Shown piece by piece: positions 38,999-45,030 of a stretch of DNA of 45,030 nucleotides. The notes under the pieces were generated by a model. That model was not told the DNA's origin, did not search any database, and worked only from the letters and a program-made list of their open reading frames with translations. The translations under genes and the position numbers were made by a program. Where the stretch lies: the NCBI GenBank assembly GCA_050742255.1, contig JBOGHU010000052.1:1-45030 (forward strand). The letters are read 5' to 3'. Numbering within the stretch: the stretch's first letter is position 1; each line of letters opens with the position of its first letter. The DNA comes from JBOGHU01 sp050742255 (GTDB lineage Bacteria > Actinomycetota > Acidimicrobiia > Acidimicrobiales > CADCSY01).

Positions 38999-40174
38999 AT
39001 GGGCGTGCGCGGCCCCCCGGGGGCCCACCAGCCCGGCCGGTCCCGTCGGGGCACCTTCACCAGCCCCCTCCACAGCCGGCGCACCGCCGCCATCCTCGGT
39101 GTGGCCCTGGCCGTGGCCTTCGGGGTCTGCTTCCTCACCGGGCTGATCAGCCACGTCATCCAGCAGCCTCCGTCCTGGCTGTCGTGGCCGCCGCGGCCCG
39201 CCGGTCTGTACCGGGTCACCCAGGGCCTCCACGTCTCCACCGGCATCGCCACCATCCCCCTGCTGCTGGCCAAGCTGTGGGCGGCCTACCCGGGGTTCTG
39301 GTCCTGGCCGCCGTGGCGCGACCTCACCCACGCCCTCGAGCGGCTCAGCCTCGTCCCCCTGGTCGCGGGATCGCTGTTCCTGCTGTTCAGCGGCGTCGGC
39401 AACATCGCCTACTGGCGGCCGTGGGGGTTCTTCTTCACCGACGCCCACTACTGGGCGGCGTGGATCACCATCGGCGCCCTGCTGGTGCACATCGGGGCCA
39501 AGGCCAGCGTCACCCGCCTCGCCCTGAGCCGCGCCGGCCGCCGGGAGGACGACGCCGCCCTGGCGGCCCACCCGGGAGGCCTGACCCGGCGCGGCTTCCT
39601 GGCCACCACCGCCGCCGCTTCGGGGGTTCTCACCGTCGCCACCGTGGGACAGACCTTCCGGCCCCTCCGCGGGGTTTCGGTCCTGGCTCCCCGGGATCCC
39701 GGTGTCGGGCCCCAGGGGGTGCCGGTGAACAAGTCGGCCGCCGCCGCCAACGTCATCCAGGCGGCCACCAGCCCCGAGTACCGCTTCGAGGTGACCGGGG
39801 CGGTGCTCGAGCCCCGGTCCTTCACCCTGGAGCAGCTGCGAGCCCTCCCCCTCCACCAGGCCCGCCTGCCCATCGCCTGCGTGGAGGGCTGGAGCAGCGA
39901 GGCCACGTGGCGGGGCGTCCGGGTCGTGGACCTGCTGAGCGAGGTCGGCGCCGAGGACCCCGACTCCGCCACGGTGCGGTCCCTCCAGGAGGGGGGCCTG
40001 TTCGGCCGCTCCGAGCTCAACCGGCTCTTCCTCCGCGACCCCGACACGCTGCTGGCCCTCGAGCTCAACGGCGAGCCCCTCCACATCGACCACGGCTTCC
40101 CCCTCCGCCTCATCGCCCCCAACCGCCCCGGCGTGCTCCAGACCAAGTGGCTGGCGACAATGGAAGTCCGGTGA
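38999..40174 (+). CDS. Membrane-anchored sulfite-oxidase-like molybdopterin oxidoreductase
   Basis: 391 residues. N-terminal membrane domain has four helices (about 30-55, 75-93, 115-135, 150-168) with His78 and His164 as possible haem ligands. At 195-215 the sequence LTRRGFLATTAAASGVLTVA is a typical twin-arginine segment, but internal. The Mo domain (about 255-391) has LPIACVEGWSSEATWRGV with Cys294 as likely Mo ligand, LNGEPLHIDHGFPLRLIAP and KWLATMEV. Likely passes electrons between an external substrate and the membrane; the substrate is unknown. Overlaps the next gene by 4 nt. Confidence 0.88.
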   Translation: MGVRGPPGAHQPGRSRRGTFTSPLHSRRTAAILGVALAVAFGVCFLTGLISHVIQQPPSWLSWPPRPAGLYRVTQGLHVSTGIATIPLLLAKLWAAYPGFWSWPPWRDLTHALERLSLVPLVAGSLFLLFSGVGNIAYWRPWGFFFTDAHYWAAWITIGALLVHIGAKASVTRLALSRAGRREDDAALAAHPGGLTRRGFLATTAAASGVLTVATVGQTFRPLRGVSVLAPRDPGVGPQGVPVNKSAAAANVIQAATSPEYRFEVTGAVLEPRSFTLEQLRALPLHQARLPIACVEGWSSEATWRGVRVVDLLSEVGAEDPDSATVRSLQEGGLFGRSELNRLFLRDPDTLLALELNGEPLHIDHGFPLRLIAPNRPGVLQTKWLATMEVR

Positions 40175-40683
40175 CCACCGAGGCGCCCACAGGCGCCGTC
40201 GAGGGTGGGCCCGCCCCCCGCATCTTCTGGCCCCTGTTCGTGGCCGGATGGGCCGTCATGGTGTTCGGCGGGGTCGGGCTCGCCACCAACCGCATCGACA
40301 TCCCCATCGATGCCTTCGCCCGCTGGACCGTCGGCCTGGCCGTCGCCCACGACCTCCTGCTGGCACCGCTGGTTATCGGCGTGGCCAGCCTGGTCCTGGC
40401 CCGGGTGCCGCCGCCCCACCGGGCGGTGCTCCAGGGGGCGCTGATCGTGACCGGCCTGGTCGTGGCCTTCGCCTGGCCCCTGGTGGGGAGGTACGGCATC
40501 CGGCCCGACGACCCGTCCACCCAGCCCCGCGACTACGCCTCCGGGCTGGCCGCCGTCCTGGCCGTGGTGTGGCTGGCGGCGGCGGCCCTCTCGGTTCGGG
40601 TGGGGCGCCGCCGCGGCGGGCAGGAGGGCGGGATCCGTGCTACGCCGACACCGGTGCTCGAGGAGGGAGGGGGGCCTCGATGA
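40171..40683 (+). CDS. Four-helix membrane protein of unknown function
   Basis: 170 residues from GTG 40171, overlapping the molybdoenzyme stop (GTGA). Helices at about 18-38, 53-78, 86-106 and 122-144. One histidine lies at the helix 2 start (AVAHDLL) and one in the loop (PPPHRAVLQ). Short cytoplasmic Gly/Arg-rich tail. Not recognised as a named family. Tight coupling suggests it is a partner or assembly factor of the molybdoenzyme. Confidence 0.78.
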   Translation: MTTEAPTGAVEGGPAPRIFWPLFVAGWAVMVFGGVGLATNRIDIPIDAFARWTVGLAVAHDLLLAPLVIGVASLVLARVPPPHRAVLQGALIVTGLVVAFAWPLVGRYGIRPDDPSTQPRDYASGLAAVLAVVWLAAAALSVRVGRRRGGQEGGIRATPTPVLEEGGGPR

Positions 40684-40738
40684 GACCGTGCTCGCACCTG
40701 TGGCTGCCACCGGTCTACTCGTCCACCGCTAGCCGGCC

Positions 40739-42022
40739 GTGCCCGCGCCCACGCCCAGCCTGACCATCGGCGACGTCCACCGCTTCGTCCGCCAGCGGTG
40801 CCTGGCGCCTCCGGGGTCGGGCTCGGGCCGGGTCGGGGTGGAGATCGAGTGGCTGGTCTTCGACGCCGAGGACCCCGGTCGAGCCCTCTCGCTGGCCTCC
40901 CTGGAGGCCGGCCTCGGGGCGGCCGGGGTCCTCGCCGGTGGCGGCCGCACCAGCCTGGAGCCGGGCGGCCAGGTCGAGCTCAGCTCGGCCCCCCTCCACG
41001 GGATCGGCAAGGCCTGCCTGGCCTGCGAGGTCGACCTCGCCGCCCTCCGGCAAGGGCTGGCCCACGGTGGCATGACCCTCGTGGGGATGGGCCTCGACCC
41101 CACCCGCCCCCACCGCCAGGTGGTGGCCAGCCCCCGCTACACGGCGATGGCGACCTACTTCGACGCCCAGGGGGATGCCGGACGGGCCATGATGTGCGCC
41201 ACCGCATCCATCCAGGTGAACCTGGACCTCGTCGACGAACCCGCCGCCGCCGAGCGCTGGCACCGCTCCCACCTGCTGGGCCCGACCCTCGCCGCCGCCT
41301 TCGCCAACTCCCCCTTCGCCGGCGGCCGGCCCAGCGGCTGGCGGTCCAGCCGGCTGGCCACCTGGGCGGTGATCGACGCCGGCCGCACGACCCCGGTCCT
41401 CGACGGGCGCGGCGCGCGTGGCGGCCGTGGCGGCTGCCACCCCGCCGAGGGGTGGGCCCGCTACGCCCTCGACGCCGATGTGATGCTGGTGCGGGCCCCC
41501 GGTGACCGCTTCCTGCCGCTGGGCGCCGCCCTGCCGTTCCGCCGGTGGATGAGCCAGGGCCACGAGCTGGGCTACCCCACCGAGGACGACCTCGACTACC
41601 ACCTCACCACGCTCTTCCCGCCGGTCCGGCCCCGGGGCTGGCTGGAGCTGCGGATGATCGACGCCCTTCCCGACCCGTGGTGGCGGGTGGCCACCGCCGT
41701 GACCGCCGCCCTGGTGGACGACCCCGAGGCGGCCGAGGGCGCCACCGCCGCCGCCGCCGGCACCTCGACGCTCTGGGATGGAGCCGCCCGCCACGGGCTC
41801 AGCCACCCGGCCCTGGCCCGGTCGGCCCGGGGCTGCTTCACCGCGGCCATGGCCGCCCTCCCCCGGCTGGGCGCCGACGCCGAGACCGAGGCGGCCTGCG
41901 CCGCCTACGCTGACCGCTACGTCGAGCGGGGCCGCTGTCCCGCCGACGACCTGCTCGACGCCTGGGCCGCCGAGCCGAACGTCCTGCCCATTCCACCACA
42001 GGAGGCCCCCCCGTGGACCTGA
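40739..42022 (+). CDS. egtA: Ergothioneine-pathway glutamate-cysteine ligase EgtA
   Basis: 427 residues from GTG 40739. GCS2-type ATP-dependent ligase making gamma-glutamylcysteine. Marks: RVGVEIEWLVFD, RTSLEPGGQVELSSAP, GLDPTRPHRQVVASPRYTAM, MMCATASIQVNLDL and FRRWMSQGHELGYPTEDDLDYHLTTLFPPVRPRGWLELRM. First gene of egtABCD. The next gene starts 10 nt before its stop. Confidence 0.94.
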   Translation: MPAPTPSLTIGDVHRFVRQRCLAPPGSGSGRVGVEIEWLVFDAEDPGRALSLASLEAGLGAAGVLAGGGRTSLEPGGQVELSSAPLHGIGKACLACEVDLAALRQGLAHGGMTLVGMGLDPTRPHRQVVASPRYTAMATYFDAQGDAGRAMMCATASIQVNLDLVDEPAAAERWHRSHLLGPTLAAAFANSPFAGGRPSGWRSSRLATWAVIDAGRTTPVLDGRGARGGRGGCHPAEGWARYALDADVMLVRAPGDRFLPLGAALPFRRWMSQGHELGYPTEDDLDYHLTTLFPPVRPRGWLELRMIDALPDPWWRVATAVTAALVDDPEAAEGATAAAAGTSTLWDGAARHGLSHPALARSARGCFTAAMAALPRLGADAETEAACAAYADRYVERGRCPADDLLDAWAAEPNVLPIPPQEAPPWT

Positions 42023-43302
42023 GGGACGCCGTCGCAGCCGAGCTCCGGGCGGCCCGGTCCCGCTCCCTCGCCCTGTTGGCCCCCCTGCCCGACCACGAGC
42101 TGGTCCGCCAGCACTCCCCGCTCATGTCGCCGCTGGCCTGGGACCTGGCCCACGTGGGGAACTACGAGGACCTCTGGCTGCTGCGGGCCCTGGGCCACGA
42201 GGGGGTCGCCCCAGCCCACGACGACGTGTACGACGCCTTCCGCCATCCCCGGCCCGACCGCCCGTCCCTCCCCCTGCTTGGCCCCCCCCAGGCCCGGGCC
42301 TACGCGGCCGAGGTGCGGGGACGGGTCCTCGACCTCCTCGCCACCGTCGAGCTCGACCCCGAGCGACCGCTGCTGGGGGAGGGGTTCGTCTACGGAATGG
42401 TCGTCCAGCACGAGCACCAGCACGACGAGACCATGCTGGCCACCCTCCAGCTCATGGCGGGCCGGGGCTACCGTGCGGTCGCCCCACCGCCACCGGAGGG
42501 TCGCCTCCCCGAGCCCGGGGAGGTGCTGGTGGAGGGCGGGGCGTTCCCCATGGGCACCGGCACCGAGCCGTGGGCCTACGACAACGAGCGGCCCGCCCAC
42601 CACGTCGACGTGGCGCCGTTCTGGCTCGACACCGCCCCCACGACCAACCGCGCCTACCTGGAGTTCGTCATGTCCGGCGGCTACCACCAGCCCCGGTGGT
42701 GGACGCCGGAGGGGTGGGCGTGGCGGCACCAGGCGGCCCTGGAGCACCCGGAGTGCTGGCGCCGGGAGACCGGGTCGTCTTGGGCCCAGGTGCGCTTCGG
42801 CTGCCAGGAGGACCTCCCCCTGGACCAGCCGGTCCAGCACGTGGGCTGGCACGAGGCCTGTGCCTACGCCCGTTGGCGGGGCAGGCGGCTGCCCACCGAG
42901 GCGGAGTGGGAGAAGGCGGCCTCCTGGGACCCCGCCACCGCCACCAAGCGCCGCTACCCCTGGGGGGACGGCCCACCCACCCCCGAGCGGGCCAACCTAG
43001 GCCAGCGCCACTTCGGTCCCGCACCCGTGGGCGCCTACCCCGGCGGGGTCAGCCCCTGGGGCTGCCACCAGATGGTGGGCGACGTGTGGGAGTGGACCGC
43101 CTCCGAGCTCACCGCCTACCCCGGCTTCCGCGCCTTCCCGTACCGGGAGTACTCCGAGGTCTTCCACGACGCCGGCTACCGGGTGCTGCGGGGTGGCTCG
43201 TGGGCCACCCACCCATCTGCGGTGCGCACCACGTTCCGCAACTGGGACCTCCCCATCCGCCGCCAGATCTTCTGCGGCGTCCGCCTGGCCCGGGACGCGT
43301 GA
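42013..43302 (+). CDS. egtB: Hercynylcysteine sulfoxide synthase EgtB
   Basis: 429 residues from GTG 42013. Non-haem iron enzyme joining hercynine to gamma-glutamylcysteine with O2. The DinB-like domain supplies ligands: His47 (DLAHVGNYE), His134 and His138 (VQHEHQHDETM), matching the known His3 site. The C-terminal formylglycine-generating-type fold holds FPMGTG, WLDTAPTTNRAYLEF, GGYHQPRWW, WHEACAYARWRGRRLPTEAEWEKA, VGDVWEWTASEL and VLRGGSWATHPSAVRTTFRN. Full length. Overlaps egtA by 10 nt. Confidence 0.97.
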   Translation: MDLRDAVAAELRAARSRSLALLAPLPDHELVRQHSPLMSPLAWDLAHVGNYEDLWLLRALGHEGVAPAHDDVYDAFRHPRPDRPSLPLLGPPQARAYAAEVRGRVLDLLATVELDPERPLLGEGFVYGMVVQHEHQHDETMLATLQLMAGRGYRAVAPPPPEGRLPEPGEVLVEGGAFPMGTGTEPWAYDNERPAHHVDVAPFWLDTAPTTNRAYLEFVMSGGYHQPRWWTPEGWAWRHQAALEHPECWRRETGSSWAQVRFGCQEDLPLDQPVQHVGWHEACAYARWRGRRLPTEAEWEKAASWDPATATKRRYPWGDGPPTPERANLGQRHFGPAPVGAYPGGVSPWGCHQMVGDVWEWTASELTAYPGFRAFPYREYSEVFHDAGYRVLRGGSWATHPSAVRTTFRNWDLPIRRQIFCGVRLARDA

Positions 43303-43306
43303 CCCC

Positions 43307-44059
43307 GTGTGCCGGGTCCTCGCCTACCTGGGCCCGCCCCGAACCCTGGAGGAGCTCCTCGTGGCGCCAGGGCACTCGCTGGTGCGCCAGTCGTGGGCAC
43401 CCCGCCACCAGGGCCACGGCACCGTGAACGCCGACGGGTTCGGCGCCGCCTGGTACGACCGGGGCCGCCGGCCCGAGCCGGCCCGCTACCGCCGGGCCGT
43501 GCCGGTGTGGGCCGATCCGTCCTTCGCCAGCCTGGCCGGCGTGGTGGCCTCCACCGCGGTGCTGGGGGCGGTGCGTGACGCCACCCCGCCCAACCCCGTG
43601 GAGGAGAGCGGCACGCCGCCGTTCACCGCCGGGCCGTGGGCCTTCGCCCACAACGGCGCCGTCGAGGGCTTCCCCACCGAGAGCGGCCCGGGCCTGCGCC
43701 GGCTGATCTCGGACCGGCGGTCGGCCGGCGTGGTGGGGTCGGCCGACTCCGAGCTGCTGTTCGCCCTGGCCCTCGACCACCTCGACGCCGGCGCCGGCCC
43801 GGCCCGGGCCCTGGCCGAGGTCGTCGCGGCGGTGGACGCGCTGGGCGGCGGTCGCCTCAACCTGGTCCTCACCGACGGCAGCCGGGTCGCCGCCACCGCC
43901 TGGGGCGACACCCTCGTCATGATCCGGGGAGCGGGCCTGGCCGGCCCGGGGGTGGTGGTGGCCTCCGAGCCCTGCGACGACCACCCGGCGTGGAAGGTCG
44001 TCCCCGACCGGTCGGTGGTGGAGGCCACCGCCGAGTCGGCCACGGTGACCCCCCTGTGA
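43307..44059 (+). CDS. egtC: Gamma-glutamyl-hercynylcysteine sulfoxide hydrolase EgtC
   Basis: 250 residues from GTG 43307, 4 nt after egtB. Class II glutamine amidotransferase fold with the nucleophile Cys2 directly after the start, which fixes that start. Marks: CRVLAYLGPPRTLEELL, QSWAPRHQGHGTVNADGFGAAWY, FAHNGAVEGF and GSADSELLFALALDHL. Removes glutamate from the EgtB product. The stop overlaps egtD by 4 nt. Confidence 0.95.
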   Translation: MCRVLAYLGPPRTLEELLVAPGHSLVRQSWAPRHQGHGTVNADGFGAAWYDRGRRPEPARYRRAVPVWADPSFASLAGVVASTAVLGAVRDATPPNPVEESGTPPFTAGPWAFAHNGAVEGFPTESGPGLRRLISDRRSAGVVGSADSELLFALALDHLDAGAGPARALAEVVAAVDALGGGRLNLVLTDGSRVAATAWGDTLVMIRGAGLAGPGVVVASEPCDDHPAWKVVPDRSVVEATAESATVTPL

Positions 44060-45030
44060 CTCTCTGGCGTAGCGAGAACCCCTGGGGCCCGGCGAGCGCG
44101 CCCGCTCTGGTCGTCGAGGTGCACCTGGACCCGAAGGACCTGGCGCGGGCCCTCGCCGACGACGCCCGACGGGGCCTCACCGCCCGGCCCAAGAGCCTCC
44201 CGCCCAAGTGGTTCTACGACGAGCGGGGCTCGGCCCTCTTCGAGGCCATCACCGAGGTGCCCGAGTACTACCCCACCCGCCGCGAGCGCCAGATCCTGGA
44301 GGCCCGTAGCGCCGAGGTGGCCGCCCTGACCCGGGCCGACACCCTGGTGGAGCTGGGCGCGGGGACCTCCGCCAAGACCCGGCTGCTCCTCGACGCCCTC
44401 GCCGGCGGGGGCACCCTCTCCCGCTTCGTCCCCCTCGACGTCAGCGAGGCGACCCTGCGAGCCGCCGGCGAGGCGGTGGCGGCGGACTACCAGGGCGTCG
44501 CCGTCCACGCCGTGGTGGGTGACTTCGAGCGCCACCTCGGCGCCCTGCCCGCCGGGGGCCGCCGGCTGGTGGCGCTCCTCGGCGGCACCATCGGGAACCT
44601 CGCCCCCCCGGAGCGGTCCCGGTTCCTCGGCCGCGTCGCCGCCGGCCTGGCACCCGGCGACGCCCTGCTGCTGGGTATCGACCTGGTGAAGGACGTGGGC
44701 CGGCTGGAGGCCGCCTATGACGACGCCGCCGGGCTCACCGCCGAGTTCAACCGCAACGTGCTCCACGTCCTCAACCGGCAGCTGGGCGCCGACTTCGCCC
44801 CCGAGCGGTTCACCCACCTGGCCCGCTGGGACCCGCGCCAGGAGTGGATCGAGATGCGGCTCCGCTCAGACGGCGACCAGGTCGTCACGTTGGCCGCCCT
44901 GGACGGGCTGCGGGTCTCCTTCGCCGACGGCGAGGACCTGCGCACCGAGGTCAGCGCCAAGTTCCGCCGCCGGCGGGTGGCCGCCGAGCTGGCTGCCGCC
45001 GGCCTCGAGCTGGCCCGGTGGTGGACCGAC
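44056..45030 (+). CDS. egtD: L-histidine N-alpha-methyltransferase EgtD (3' end off the window)
   Basis: 325 codons without a stop to the right edge; the family is about 320-330, so only the last few residues are missing. GTG 44056 overlaps the egtC stop. SAM-dependent trimethylation of histidine to hercynine. Marks: LPPKWFYDERGSALFEAITE, PEYYPTRRERQIL, LVELGAGTSAKTRLLL (SAM loop), FVPLDVSEATLR, LGGTIGNLAP, LLLGIDLVKD, YDDAAGLTAEFNRNVL and IEMRLRS. Completes the route to the EgtC product; the lyase EgtE is not in the window. Confidence 0.95.
   Translation, partial: MTLWRSENPWGPASAPALVVEVHLDPKDLARALADDARRGLTARPKSLPPKWFYDERGSALFEAITEVPEYYPTRRERQILEARSAEVAALTRADTLVELGAGTSAKTRLLLDALAGGGTLSRFVPLDVSEATLRAAGEAVAADYQGVAVHAVVGDFERHLGALPAGGRRLVALLGGTIGNLAPPERSRFLGRVAAGLAPGDALLLGIDLVKDVGRLEAAYDDAAGLTAEFNRNVLHVLNRQLGADFAPERFTHLARWDPRQEWIEMRLRSDGDQVVTLAALDGLRVSFADGEDLRTEVSAKFRRRRVAAELAAAGLELARWWTD

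Noticed and set aside
37967..40093. A 700-codon minus-strand frame
   Set aside because: Shadow of the GT2, DUF2064 and molybdoenzyme genes, whose motifs are complete on the plus strand.

Overview
The window is a very GC-rich chromosomal segment of an actinobacterium. I infer a deep-branching lineage such as Acidimicrobiia, but the sequence alone does not fix the genus. Reasons: strong G/C at third codon positions; many GTG starts; the actinobacterial small ribosomal proteins bS22 and bL37; a DUF501 protein; an ergothioneine operon; and a gene order from metG to ppx that matches the region I recall as Rv1007c-Rv1026 in Mycobacterium tuberculosis. I see no prophage, insertion sequence, CRISPR array or rRNA gene. 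Two tRNA genes are present.

Left flank (1-6280). An L,D-transpeptidase that runs off the left edge, an MgtC-type membrane protein, tRNA-Leu(UAA), a stand-alone acyl carrier protein, an ArsR regulator with a 100-bp tandem repeat over its 3' end, a 49-bp near-perfect palindrome, a DUF72 protein overlapping a MerR metal-type regulator, an MFS exporter and a GNAT acetyltransferase.

Housekeeping core (6285-27840), mostly on the minus strand. Read in the direction of transcription: ychF, DUF192, rsmI, metG, tatD, an RlpA-like protein, ksgA, ispE; then tRNA-Gln, a C-terminally truncated glmU, prs, rplY, pth; then mfd, a PpiC lipoprotein, a YabN-type mazG, an unknown two-helix membrane protein, eno, ftsB, pirin, DUF501, ppx. 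Many neighbours overlap by ATGA or GTGA or lie within a few bases, so they are probably translated in coupled operons. The bS22 microgene (32 codons) lies on the plus strand between tRNA-Gln and ispE.

Middle (27898-35086). A PHP-domain phosphoesterase, the bL37 microgene (28 codons), an unknown 199-residue protein, a PfkB kinase coupled to an acyl-CoA dehydrogenase, an M1 aminopeptidase and a small lipoprotein.

Right part (35137-45030). A nucleotide-sugar epimerase and a GT-C-like membrane protein on the minus strand face a plus-strand series: GT2 glycosyltransferase, DUF2064 transferase, a membrane-anchored sulfite-oxidase-like molybdoenzyme with an internal twin-arginine motif, and a four-helix membrane protein. 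Next comes egtA-egtB-egtC-egtD for ergothioneine; egtD is cut by the right edge just before its expected stop.

Recurring themes are probable leaderless or near-leaderless transcription (a TANNNT box 6-8 nt before the start codon, 10 nt for bS22) at about eight genes, and short tandem duplications at or inside genes (100, 27, 27 and 15 bp). The most unusual single points are the truncated GlmU whose start codon lies 1 nt beyond tRNA-Gln, and the molybdoenzyme that may need both Sec and Tat insertion. No wholly new multi-gene system is clear from sequence alone. No stretch over 300 bases lacks a gene or described element.
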